Below, in pieces: positions 54,582 to 63,109 of a stretch of DNA of 64,000 nucleotides. Origin of the DNA: Gp13-AA77 sp036521995 (lineage in GTDB: Bacteria; Acidobacteriota; Terriglobia; UBA7540); the NCBI GenBank assembly GCA_036521995.1, contig DATDGR010000064.1:10474-74473 (forward strand), given 5' to 3'. The notes beneath the pieces are model-generated. The model saw only the letters and a list, made by a program, of their open reading frames with translations. It was not told where the DNA came from and searched no databases. Position numbers and translations under genes: made by a program. The first letter of the stretch is position 1, and each line of letters begins with the position of its first letter.

Positions 54582-55587
54582 ATGAGCGCCATGGACGAGA
54601 ATTTCGAAAAACTGAAGCAGCGCCTCCCGCTGCTCGAATATCTGCGGCAACGGAACTGGAGCGGCCGGCCTGCAGGTCCGGGCCCCGAATTCGTCGGACT
54701 CTGTCCCCTGCACCCGGAAACCCACCCTTCGTTCTATGTCAACGCCCAGAAGAATCTTTTCTACTGCCACGGCTGCGGACAGGGCGGCGATCTGATTCGC
54801 TTTGTCGAGTTGTCCTTGCATCTCTCCTTTCCTCAAAGTCTGGCTTATCTCCAACAGCAAAGTGTTCCGGCCGATGCTGCCGACACGCTGGAGCAAGCTG
54901 CGGCCTTCTATCAGCAAGCAGCTCCCGCGCCATCCCGAGGCACTCCGGTATCTCGAACAGCGCGGAGTGCACGATCCTGCTCTGATCGAAGAGCTCCGCT
55001 TCGGCTACGCCCCCGGAGGCAATCTGCGGCGTCATCTCACCAACCAAGGCGACTCCTTGCCCTCACTGCAGCGCGCCGGTCTCGTCAACCCGCAGGGCTG
55101 CGATGCCTTCTACCGTCGTCTTGTCCTCCCGTGCTGTCACGACGGACGGGTCGTGAACCTCTATGGCCGCAGTATCGCCGCCGCCTTCCCTCATCGATTT
55201 CTCCCCGGTCCCAAGGCCGGCTTGTTCGCCTGGGAATCGGTTCGCCAGTTCTCCACCGTAATCCTGGTCGAAGGCCTGTTCGATCTTGTGGTACTGTGGC
55301 CAGCCGGTTTTCGCAATACCACGTGCGCCTACGGCACCCACCTCACGCCCTTTCAGTTCCATCAGCTTTCCCCAGGGCCGGATCGTCTGATCTACATCGT
55401 CTTTGATCAGGATGAAAACCAAGCCGGACAACACGCCGCTGGTCAACTCGCGCGCCGTCTGGCCGGTATCAGTCTCGCCGCGCGCGTAGTTCAGTTACCA
55501 GCCGACCGCGATCCGAACCGTTACTTTGTTTCCGGTGCCACGGCTGCCGACTTCGCCGACTGCCTGCAGCGGGTGCGCCCGTTATGA
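54582..55587 (+). pseudogene. CHC2 zinc-finger/TOPRIM primase-like protein, frameshifted
   Basis: The first part (from ATG 54582 or 54591) carries a DnaG-like CHC2 finger: CPLHPETHPSFY, then LFYCHGCGQGGDLIRFVE. The second part continues in the +1 frame with LPRHPEALRYLEQRGVHDPALIEELRFG. A TOPRIM domain follows: VILVEGLFD with the catalytic Glu, and VFDQDENQAG with the Asp pair. The frames meet near 54915-54920, where one extra A in TATCAGCAAGCAGCTC would explain the break (ancestral Tyr-Gln-Gln-Gln-Leu-Pro). There is no helicase or full DnaG polymerase basic domain, so it is a compact primase-like protein of about 330 aa. The stop overlaps the recombinase 1 start (ATGA at 55584). Confidence 0.72.
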
Positions 55588-56437
55588 AACTGACCTTGGC
55601 CTATCAATCTGCTACCCCAGCCGGCACTTGCCCCTATCGCCTGCTCGACGAGCAAGGCCACGAAATCGCCTGGGTCAACGATTTTCTGGATGCCCAGCAT
55701 CTTCGTCAACTGTCGCCCCGCTCGCGGCGCGCCTACGCTTATGACCTGCTGCACTTCGCTCGTTGGTTTCAAAGCCAGCCTCAGAACCTGTCCGCGATCA
55801 CCGAGTCCACGCTGCTGGACTATGTTCGGTATCAACTCAACCAACAGCCCCGACCCACGCCGCCAACCGTAAATCACCGCTTGACCGTGATCCGTTGCTT
55901 GTATCGATTCCACCACGGACAGGAGATCCCGGCTGGCCATTCCCATTTCCGGCGCTTTTATACGAGGCGCTGCCCGCTCGGCTATGGCCGCCCCCGTCGC
56001 ACCGTGGCCTTCGGTATCCGCCTCAAGCAGTCTCGGCATGTGATCCAGCCCCTCTCGGCCGAGCAAGTCGCCAAGTTTTGGGAGAGCTTTCGTACTTTCC
56101 GCGATCTGGCCGTGGTCGGCTTGATGTTATTCGATGGCCTGCGTTCCTGCGAGGTCCTGGCGCTTCAACCCGAAGATCTGAAACTGGCCGATGCGCAACT
56201 GTACATTCTGGGCAAGGGCAACCAACACCGTACCTTGCCACTGCCCGGCGAGATCCTGGAAGTCCTCCAGAGTTATCTTCGCCTGGAACGGCCGCTCACA
56301 ACTCCCCGCATCTTTTCGTTTCCCTCAAAGGTCGGCACCGTGGCCAGCCTATGACACCGGCGGGACTCCGCTCGCTGTTCCGGCATCATCGATTGCGCAG
56401 CGAGGTCCGGACCGCCAATCCCCACCGGTTTCGCCAC

Positions 56438-56467
56438 TATGCCGAGTTCCGGACTATGCCGAGTAGA
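56438..56467. repeat. RIT left terminal inverted repeat
   Basis: Begins TATGCCGAGTTCCGGAC and continues with a second TATGCCGAG; identical over 30 bases to the reverse complement of 59817-59846. Confidence 0.88.
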
Positions 56468-56553
56468 GCCTGTGCAGGAACGTGGGATGCCTATGAATAC
56501 TGGCCTCGCGTGATGCCTGCTGTTGCCCAGACTCGGCATAATCTAGGGTCGTG

Positions 56554-57570
56554 CTAAAGGCTCTTCAGAAACTGAAGTAGTCGATCATCCGCTCGGAAGC
56601 GACCAGCCTTGCCATGGAGAGGTGTTGTCTTTTTCAGAGCTTCCTCCTTGAGAGCGAGATTGGCATCGAGATAAATCTGAGTGGTTTCTACCGACTCGTG
56701 ACCCCACCCGAGAGCAATCACGGAACGATCCACACCTCCTTGCAGCAGTTCCATCGCCGCCGAATGTCGAAGCACATGAGGCGACACTCGTTTCTGCCGC
56801 AGTGAAGGGCATCGTGGTCGGGCCGCGACTAAGTGTTTGGTGACGAGGTACTGTACGCCGTCTGCACTGAACCGGCCTCCACGAGCGTTTGGAAAGACAA
56901 TGTCGGAAGTAGTCCCGCGGACGGGCTCTCTCAGCCAAGCCTTTAGGACGGTGGTGGTCCGCTTACCCAAGGGGGTACAGCGCTCTTTACGTCCCTTGCC
57001 TTGGCAGCGAACATGAGCGCCAGGGCCCAGGGCAAGATCCTCCCGACGCAGAGCTGTCATTTCGGACAGCCGCAATCCTGTCTGAAGAGCCATCAGCAGG
57101 AAGGCGTGGTCGCGCCGTCCACCCCAGGTGTGCTGATCGGGCGCGGCCAGGAGAGCGCCGATTTCCGGTCGGGTCAAGAAGCCCACCAGAGGGCGAGCCT
57201 GCCGTTTGTTAGGGATGGTGAGCAGGCGCTGAATCTGGGCGGAATGGGTGGGTTGCTGGTAAGCGGCGTAGCGAAAGAAGGAGCGCATGGCAGTCAGGCG
57301 CAGATGGCGAGTGCGACTTCCATTGCTGCGGCCCTTCTCTAGGTAGTTGAGGAAGGCCCCGATCAGCGGGGCCTCAAGATCCTCCAACCTCAGATGGGAG
57401 GGCTCCCGGTGCAGCTGTTGCGGGGCAAACTGCAGCAGCAGGCGAAAGGTGTCGCGGTAGGAGGCCATGGTGTGGGGACTCGCCTGTCGTTGGTTGATCA
57501 GGCGCTGCGTGAAGAACGACTCCAGAAGAACGGGAAAGTTGGCTTGGGTCGTCAGGGCCTCACCTCCCAT
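56554..57570 (-). CDS. RIT tyrosine recombinase, third gene of the trio
   Basis: The 338-aa protein is intact. The N-terminal core-binding region (INQRQASPHTMASYRDTFRLLLQF) is followed by catalytic residues: Arg in LQTGLRLSEMTAL, Lys in QGKGRKERCTPLG, HVLRHSAAM, and LGWGHESVETTQIYLDAN with the Tyr nucleophile. The start overlaps the upstream recombinase gene by 19 bases. RIT elements use all three recombinases, with the third usually the most XerC-like. The stop is about 115 bases from the RIT end. Confidence 0.88.
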   Translation of the reverse strand: MGGEALTTQANFPVLLESFFTQRLINQRQASPHTMASYRDTFRLLLQFAPQQLHREPSHLRLEDLEAPLIGAFLNYLEKGRSNGSRTRHLRLTAMRSFFRYAAYQQPTHSAQIQRLLTIPNKRQARPLVGFLTRPEIGALLAAPDQHTWGGRRDHAFLLMALQTGLRLSEMTALRREDLALGPGAHVRCQGKGRKERCTPLGKRTTTVLKAWLREPVRGTTSDIVFPNARGGRFSADGVQYLVTKHLVAARPRCPSLRQKRVSPHVLRHSAAMELLQGGVDRSVIALGWGHESVETTQIYLDANLALKEEALKKTTPLHGKAGRFRADDRLLQFLKSL

Positions 57571-58484
57571 CTTCTTTCCATCCGCTCTCGGGCCAGACCC
57601 ATCAATTCTGGGCTGGTTGACAGGTACCCGTAGGTGTCAGTCACGTGGGCGTGTCCCAGGTACGTGGACAGGACAGGCAGAAGTCGCTCCACGTCTTGAC
57701 CCGATCGGTACCACTGCACCCAGGTCTGAATCGCTAGGCGGTGACGAAAATCATGCAAGCGCGGTCCGTGACTGACCGACGGGGCCCGCAGTCCAATTTG
57801 TCGGGACAAGGCATAGAAGGTGCGGTGGACCTCGCCTTTGTCCAGCCGATTGCCATTCTGATTCACAAAAAAGTGTGCTTCGCCTCGTGCGCCAAAGAAA
57901 CTGTTTCGGCGCTTCGCGTAGGCCGCCAGAACCTTGCAGGTGGAGGGATGCAAAGGCACCAGACGAGACTTGCCGAACTTCGTATCGCGAATGGTGAGGA
58001 CGCCTTCCGACCAGTCTGTATCCCCAGTTCGCAGCTTCAGCACCTCTCCCAGGCGCAGCCCGGTGACCACCAACGTTCCGAACAGACAGTAGTAGGTCCA
58101 GGGCCGCAGTGGGTGACGGGAGGGGAGAGATTGAGCGGCTTTGAGTAACCGCCGGATCTCATCCTCAGAATAGAGGTACGGTCGAGCCCGCAACGGACGG
58201 TAAGGCAGCAGGCGCCAGGGCGGAATCTCCGTACGTGGATCCGTAGCGCTCCCATGTCGGGCAAAGCCCCGCACGAAACTAAGGCGTTGGGCCCACACGA
58301 TCGGCTGGACATGGGAAGGTCGCGTGGCCCACTGTAGGGCACACGCGGTGGTGATGTGGGAACTCCCCTGTCTTTTGAGGAAGGACACGAAATCCAGCAA
58401 CCCCACCTCGACCTTTTCGAGCTTGAATCCCAAGGCCCGTCGTAGGGCCCCATAATCTTTCACAGCTTTTCGAAGCTTTTTCAT
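57552..58484 (-). CDS. RIT tyrosine recombinase, second gene of the trio
   Basis: The 310-aa protein is intact, with Arg in VVTGLRLGEVLKL, Lys in DTKFGKSRLVPL, HDFRHRLAI, and STYLGHAHVTDTYGYL with Tyr. The N-terminus (MKKLRKAVKDYGALRRALGFKL) lacks a long core-binding domain. Its ATG overlaps the ancestral stop of the first gene (ATGA at 58481-58484), showing tight translational coupling. Confidence 0.88.
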   Translation of the reverse strand: MKKLRKAVKDYGALRRALGFKLEKVEVGLLDFVSFLKRQGSSHITTACALQWATRPSHVQPIVWAQRLSFVRGFARHGSATDPRTEIPPWRLLPYRPLRARPYLYSEDEIRRLLKAAQSLPSRHPLRPWTYYCLFGTLVVTGLRLGEVLKLRTGDTDWSEGVLTIRDTKFGKSRLVPLHPSTCKVLAAYAKRRNSFFGARGEAHFFVNQNGNRLDKGEVHRTFYALSRQIGLRAPSVSHGPRLHDFRHRLAIQTWVQWYRSGQDVERLLPVLSTYLGHAHVTDTYGYLSTSPELMGLARERMERRWEVRP

Positions 58485-59722
58485 CGCCCCCCTCCCGGCC
58501 AGGCGGGTGCCAGGCTACGCAACGCGAGGAGGTCCACCTTGGCGTAGATGGTGGTTGTGTTGGGGTGCCGGTGACGCAGCAGTTCGCCGACCTCAGCTCA
58601 CGACGCACCTGGGCGGAGCATCGCCGTCGCCAGACCGTGCCTGAAAAGATGAGCTCCCTTTCGAGGCGAGTCGACTCCTGCGCGGGCCAAAGCGTCCTTG
58701 ACGATGGTGCCAATGGCGACAGAGTTGGCGAAGCCGACGCGGGGTGGACACTGACGAATGAATACCCGGCGGCTAGCACAGCGGGGTCGCCCTTGTTGGA
58801 GGTAGGAGGACAAGGCCTCACCGACATCCGCCGGCAAGGGCATTTCGGTCCACCTCCTGCCCTTGCTGTGCAGGGTAAGGCGGCCTCTTTCCCAATCGAT
58901 GTCGTCCAGGGCCAAGGTGACGACCTCGCCGGCGCGGAGGCCTAAGCGGGCGAGTAGAAGCAGGATGGCATAATCCCGCCGTCCCGTGGCGTTCCGCCGA
59001 TCACAAGGGTCCAAGACACGCCGCACTTGGCCGGGAGGGAGAGACTTCGGCAAGCTCGATAGCGACCAACGCGGCACGCCGGGTACACAAGCTGCCAAGT
59101 CGGACGCAATCTCACCTTGCTGCCACAAGGACCGCAGAAAGGACCGCAGTGCCGTGACCATCAGTTTGGCGCGCCCGGGACTGAAGTCGCGGGCATGGCG
59201 TAGAACAAAGTAGGTGATGTCAGCGGCACCCAGTCGAGTGAATCGAATTCGACCCGTGCCGAAACGGTCTAAAAGAAACTGCCGAGTGAAGGAACGGTAG
59301 TAGATGACGGTCACCAGCGCGAGCCCACGTTCCTGCAACAAGTAACGCCCGAAGTCTTCCTCCACGCGCTGGAGAGGATCATCGGGAGCGGAGCACGATG
59401 GGCCTTGAGCAACGACTCCCTTTTCGCGCCGAAGGTGGAAAAGCCTCTCCAACGCCGACGAGTCGATGGGATGGGGACGTAGGTGGCGCCGTCGATACCG
59501 GAGATAAGCTGGAAGGTGTTGGGAGCTGAGATCACCGACCGTCAAGTTGTGCCGCCCGAGCCAGGAGCCGAAGTCGGCCACCAATCGAATCTGGCGACGG
59601 CCTCCCTGCCATCCATAACCTTGCTCGTGCAGAAGCGCCGCGTAAGCGTCGATGTGGGCGCCCACCGGACCTTCATGCAGACGCTGAAGTGTCTGGGGGT
59701 GCGTGAAAAACTGGTTGGTCAT
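58481..59722 (-). pseudogene. RIT tyrosine recombinase, first gene of the trio, with in-frame nonsense codon
   Basis: It starts at ATG 59722 after AAGGAGAAGAC. Arg in LARLGLRAGEVVTLAL, Lys in HSKGRRWTEMPL and HLFRHGLATAMLR are present. A TGA (58600-58598) then interrupts the frame right after GAS. The same frame continues with AEVGELLRHRHPNTTTIYAKVD, including the Tyr nucleophile, and a proper C-terminus ending GGGR at 58481. One codon change thus removes the catalytic Tyr; the 38 remaining codons show no other damage. Read-through or recoding is possible but unproved. Confidence 0.82.
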
Positions 59723-59816
59723 GTCTTCTCCTTCTGAAATTGAGATAGAAGGAGAAGACACCAGACTATGCCGAGTGCACAACGCCCGGCTGAGCTATCC
59801 ACACGGCGATCGTCAA

Positions 59817-59846
59817 TCTACTCGGCATAGTCCGGAACTCGGCATA
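59817..59846. repeat. RIT right terminal inverted repeat
   Basis: Ends CTCGGCATA; with the left repeat it forms a 30-base perfect inverted pair. The terminal A (59846) is also the first base of the Thr codon ACA of the interrupted gene, so the exact cut is ambiguous by one base. Confidence 0.86.
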
Positions 59847-60779
59847 CATTCGGAGCGGATATGGTGCGGGCTGGCATCTCCCTGCCCGCTCTCCAGAACC
59901 TCATGGGACATTCGCAGATTCAGACCACGCTGCTTTACGTCCAACTTACACCCCAGGACATTTGGCGCGAATACGCTCGCGCTGCTGCCAACCGAATGCG
60001 CTTGACCCCTCCACAAATGCCATGAATCACTCCAGACAAAGCCTCGAACAGATTTTCGAAACGCAAGTCCAGACTCTATCTTTGACCCTGCAGCCTTGTA
60101 CGACGAGAAACTATCGATCCGTCTTCCACCGCTTCCTCGCTTATCTTCGTGGCGCTTTTCCGAAGGTCCACCGACTGTCGCAACTCCGTCGCCATCCCCA
60201 TATGTTGGGCTGGTTCCATTGGCTACACGATCAGGATCCGCCCTTGAGCAACTCCACCCGCGAAGAGTATCTGCTCTGCCTTCGGCGCCTGCTGGATGAT
60301 CTGGCCCTCCAAGGCCATCCCCTCCAGCCCGGTCTGATTATCCGCGAAGATTTTCCCGTTCGCCCCGAGTATCTCCCCAGGCCCCTCTCGCCGGAAGATG
60401 ATCAACGACTTCAAGAGGAATTGCGCCGTAGCGACAACCTGTATTCCAATGCTCTCCTGCTGACTCGCCTCACCGGGATCCGCCTTGGAGAGTGCATCCA
60501 CCTACCCCTCGATTGCCTGCGCCACCTCGGGCCCGAACAAGGGGCCCTGCACGTTCCTCTGGGAAAGCTTCACACCGAACGCTGGGTGCCCCTCGACTCC
60601 GAAAGACTACGAGTGCTGGAGCGAATTCGGGAATGGCGTGCACGGGCTTCCCCCGCCCGCCTGGCTAAATCCGAAGGCTTTCTGTTGCCTCGCCTGGGCG
60701 GGCGGTTTGCTTTGTTTCAAACGCTGCGTTTCGCCCTGGCCGACGCTGCCCAGCACGCGGGCTGCGCCGACACCATGCC

Positions 60780-60788
60780 TATCTCGCC
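60780..60788. repeat. Target-site duplication, left copy (TATCTCGCC)
   Basis: TATCTCGCC directly precedes the IS left end and recurs at 62634-62642 immediately after its right end. Confidence 0.9.
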
Positions 60789-60812
60789 GGGTGCGCGACG
60801 TAGAAGTGGGAG

Positions 60813-62147
60813 TCAGGCCACCCGGCGGGCCTCCCAGTAATCCTCGAAACGGCCATTGAGATGGCAGCAGCGCAGGGCGAGGATTGCGTTAGCTCCGCGA
60901 ACTGTCCAGAACATGCCGGACCTTTTGAGGCGAGCCGCAATCACCGTTTTGCAGCCGGCTTCGATGACGCCCGAGCCCACAAACAGGTGTTGGCGGCGAA
61001 ACTTGGGGTATCGCAGACGCTCGGCGTTCCTTTCAAAGTAATCCGCCTCGGTGCGGATCTTCTCGGCTACTTCGGGGCTCTGGGATTCGATGGAGCGTAT
61101 CCTGCCCACAAGCTTTTCGATTTTCCCCTTATCCAGCAGGCGTTTCTGGTGGACTTTCATCCAACCCTTCTGCTTACCTCCGTCCTCGGGGTATAGGCGG
61201 CGAGCTAACTCCCACAGATGCTGGCGAGCGTGATACAGATCGACAATCTGAATCGCGCCTGGAAAGTGCTCGGCGGCCAAGTTCCAGATCCACTCGGCCC
61301 CGTCGCCGATCACCACCTTCTTGGATGCGCGGCTCCAACCCCGTTTCCAGGCTTCCCCGCAAAGGCGTTTGCCGAACACCTCGGCGGTTTCGACGGCCCC
61401 GGTATAGGTGGTGGAATCCGGATCGCGGATCGGGTAACCCTTCTGGTCCCACGTCGTCTGAGTGAACACGCACCCCAACTTGACTTCCCGCGTATGGGCC
61501 GGTTGGCCCTCCGTCTTGCTCCGGCGGCCTACCGTCTCTTTCTTCACCACCGGTACTCCTGTCCCATCCATTTGCACGTACAGCATGGGAATCGGCTCGC
61601 CCCCGACCACGGGAAGGTCCAACTGCAGGGCTTGCGGGATCTCTCCTTGCTCGCGTTGAGTGATGTCGGCGCCGATGGCCTCGGCCGTCCGCTCCACCGA
61701 TTTCGTGGTCACCTCCAGGCCCGCCAGCACTTTCATCTGTTCCCGGCCATGATCGAAGGGCACGTCCTGGCCCACCATCGCCTGCATGCGGCGCACCCCG
61801 GGGGACAGCTCGGTGTTCTCGATATCCAGCTCGACATCGGCGGGGAATTGGCCCCCATGGCACTGCGAGCACAGGTAGTAAGGCCGGGAAACTTGCGCCG
61901 GGCCCACGACGGTCAGCACAGGTTTCGAGCGGACTTCCTGGTATTGAGCGTGGTGGCCACAGCGACACGGCAACCGGCGTTGATCGGGCGCCGGGGCCTC
62001 GAACCGGAGCAATTGCGTCAAGGCTGCGGCACCCGCCTGGTGGAGCGCGGCTCGCAAGGCGCTCTCCACAGCTTCTAGATCGGTCCGGGCACCCTTGCGG
62101 CGTTGCGCAAAGACGCGGTGGAGGAGTTGGTTTACTTCCCGCGCCAC
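60813..62147 (-). CDS. ISKra4-family transposase (downstream frame)
   Basis: The 444-aa protein with ISKra4 features has a zinc-type cluster (CRCGHHAQY, then YYLCSQCHGG) and a DDE-type core (VQMDGTGVPVV; VVIGDGAEWIWN; HARQHLW). It ends VIEAGCKTVIAARLKRSGMFW and the arginine-rich tail. GTG 62147 is the first usable start in this frame, but the upstream frame can be joined through an A7 run, which would give a longer fusion protein. Confidence 0.85.
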   Translation of the reverse strand: MAREVNQLLHRVFAQRRKGARTDLEAVESALRAALHQAGAAALTQLLRFEAPAPDQRRLPCRCGHHAQYQEVRSKPVLTVVGPAQVSRPYYLCSQCHGGQFPADVELDIENTELSPGVRRMQAMVGQDVPFDHGREQMKVLAGLEVTTKSVERTAEAIGADITQREQGEIPQALQLDLPVVGGEPIPMLYVQMDGTGVPVVKKETVGRRSKTEGQPAHTREVKLGCVFTQTTWDQKGYPIRDPDSTTYTGAVETAEVFGKRLCGEAWKRGWSRASKKVVIGDGAEWIWNLAAEHFPGAIQIVDLYHARQHLWELARRLYPEDGGKQKGWMKVHQKRLLDKGKIEKLVGRIRSIESQSPEVAEKIRTEADYFERNAERLRYPKFRRQHLFVGSGVIEAGCKTVIAARLKRSGMFWTVRGANAILALRCCHLNGRFEDYWEARRVA

Positions 62148-62538
62148 CTCCTGATGGATTGCAGCAGCCGTTTTTTTCCTGCTCCGTCCAGCCGCCCTGC
62201 CGCGGTTCGACCGGGCGCCGTCGACAGATTTTTTCGTTCACGGCAATCAAGTCCTGGCTGAGCTTTTGGAAGCGGTGAAACTCAGCGACCTCCTGCTGGG
62301 CCTTCCGCAGGGAGGTAGGATTGGGGAAGGTCTCCGTCACCGTCTTACCAGCCACTCGGCGGGTAAGCCGAAATTGCGGATCATGTCCAGGATCGTTGGG
62401 CTGGGCGCAATGGCAGGAGGGCTTACCGCAGCGTCGGGTCACCGCCGTAATGGAACCTGGCCGAAGATCGCCCAAGCGCAGGAACGTTTCCAGCAGCTGG
62501 GAGCGTTCGGATTCCAAAGTTGGAAGATCATCAGGCAT
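62148..62538 (-). CDS. DUF6788-like upstream frame of the ISKra4 IS
   Basis: It starts at ATG 62538 (GAGGAG upstream). The sequence (LRPGSITAVTRRCGKPSCHCAQPNDPGH, then FRLTRRVAGKTVTETFPN) is a DUF6788-type domain with a Cys cluster. Near 62171-62177 a run of seven A (minus strand) lies at the end of EQEK; loss of one A, or a +1 shift, reads straight into the transposase frame (KKTAAAIHQEVAREVNQLL). Past this point the frame stays open but is non-homologous. Confidence 0.65.
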
Positions 62539-62633
62539 AAGCGAGGTTCTCCTCTTCTGTACGTATATATACGCTCAGAATCATGCCACAAAAAAAGAAA
62601 ACTCGCCAGATGCCACTTCCACGTCGCCCACCC

Positions 62634-62642
62634 TATCTCGCC
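62634..62642. repeat. Target-site duplication, right copy (TATCTCGCC)
   Basis: Identical to 60780-60788; joining the two copies restores the recombinase 2 codons Pro-Ile-Ser-Pro-His. Confidence 0.9.
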
Positions 62643-63026
62643 TCACCGCTTGCGTCACACCTGGGCCTCCGACATGCTTCGCCGCGGCATGAGCCTGCCC
62701 GCTCTCATGCCCCTGATGGGTCACAAAGACATCCGTATGACGCTTCGTTATCTGAAGGTCACCCAGCCTGACCTCCAGCGCGAGTTCTACAAGGCCCGTC
62801 AAAACCTAATTCAATCGTATCGCCTTCCCGCGCTCTCCGTCTCTACGGCCACCGCCGACCTCCCCGGAATCCATCAGGCACTGGCAGCCACACGCCACCT
62901 TTTGGAGATGTACCGACGCCAGCTCTCCGATGACAAAACTCGCCACCGCTTACAGCGGCTCGATCGACGTCTCCTGGACATCGCTCAACAGCTGCAGAAC
63001 ATCACAGCGGGAGGAAAATGAGGAAA

Positions 63027-63043
63027 GATTGGCCGGTCAATCG
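63027..63043. repeat. Candidate right terminal site of the four-gene element
   Basis: GATTGGCCGGTCAATCG lies 6 bases beyond the recombinase 2 stop; it is the inverted counterpart of 53830-53846 with two mismatches. Confidence 0.45.
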
Positions 63044-63109
63044 GTAAGGCTGCGTGACTCAACCCAACCATAATTGTTAACGTCGGTCTTTCGCCCAGGA
63101 GGACCGGCA

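Larger units (their letters stand above)
56438..59845 (-). mobile_element. RIT (recombinase-in-trio) element
   Basis: Three co-directional, overlapping tyrosine recombinase genes on the minus strand lie between perfect 30-base inverted repeats (56438-56467 and 59817-59846). Each end contains two direct copies of TATGCCGAG at the tip and one inverted copy further in (56532-56540; 59767-59775). This matches the published description of RIT elements in gene number, order and subterminal repeats. Length is about 3.4 kb. It sits exactly between the His and Thr codons of the RHTF motif of recombinase 1. Confidence 0.85.
55584..60025 (+). pseudogene. Tyrosine recombinase 1, frameshifted and split by the RIT element
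   Basis: Exonic parts are 55584-56437 and 59846-60025, about 344 aa once rejoined. The N-terminal SAM-like domain (LSPRSRRAYAYDLLHFARWF) and catalytic residues are present: Arg in LFDGLRSCEVLAL, Lys in ILGKGNQHRTLPL, HRFRH interrupted after CAC and resuming as TFGADMVRAG, and LMGHSQIQTTLLYVQL with the Tyr. A one-base deletion near 56303 shifts the frame before FVSLKGRHRGQPMTPAGLR. Excising 56438-59845 rebuilds the codons R-H-T-F-G exactly. The stop overlaps the recombinase 2 start by ATGA at 60022. Confidence 0.8.
60789..62633 (-). mobile_element. ISKra4-family insertion sequence
   Basis: The 1845-base element has imperfect terminal inverted repeats starting GGGTGCGCGACGTAGAAGTGG (left) and GGGTGGGCGACGTGGAAGTGG (right), 19 of 21 identical, and a 9-base target duplication. 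It encodes, on the minus strand, a DUF6788-like upstream frame and an ISKra4 transposase. A related IS begins at 63862. Confidence 0.9.
60022..63021 (+). pseudogene. Tyrosine recombinase 2, split by an ISKra4 IS
   Basis: Exonic parts are 60022-60788 and 62643-63021; joined, they give an uninterrupted frame of about 381 aa. Catalytic residues: Arg in TGIRLGECIHL, Lys in VPLGKLHTERWVPL, HRLRHTWASDML, and LMGHKDIRMTLRYLKV with Tyr. The IS lies between CCTATCTCG and CCTCACCGC, inside the approach to the RH box, with a 9-base target duplication. The C-terminus is long and basic (RRQLSDDKTRHRLQRLDRRLLDI). ATGA overlap with recombinase 1 marks a former operon. Clean excision should restore the gene. 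Confidence 0.85.
53830..63043 (+). mobile_element. Four-gene tyrosine-recombinase/primase mobile element, decayed, carrying two nested insertions
   Basis: The genes in order are a DUF6431-like zinc-ribbon protein, a CHC2-TOPRIM primase-like protein, tyrosine recombinase 1 and tyrosine recombinase 2; the last three have ATGA overlaps at each junction. A RIT element lies inside recombinase 1 and an ISKra4 IS inside recombinase 2. Without them the unit is about 3.95 kb. Near-palindromic 17-base sites in inverted orientation (GATTGGCCGGTYAATYG, 15 of 17 identical) mark 53830-53846 and 63027-63043 and are proposed as termini. Every gene has at least one inactivating change, so the copy is dead. 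No element with this gene set is known to me; the assignment as one element rests on co-direction, overlap and flanking sites. Confidence 0.6.
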
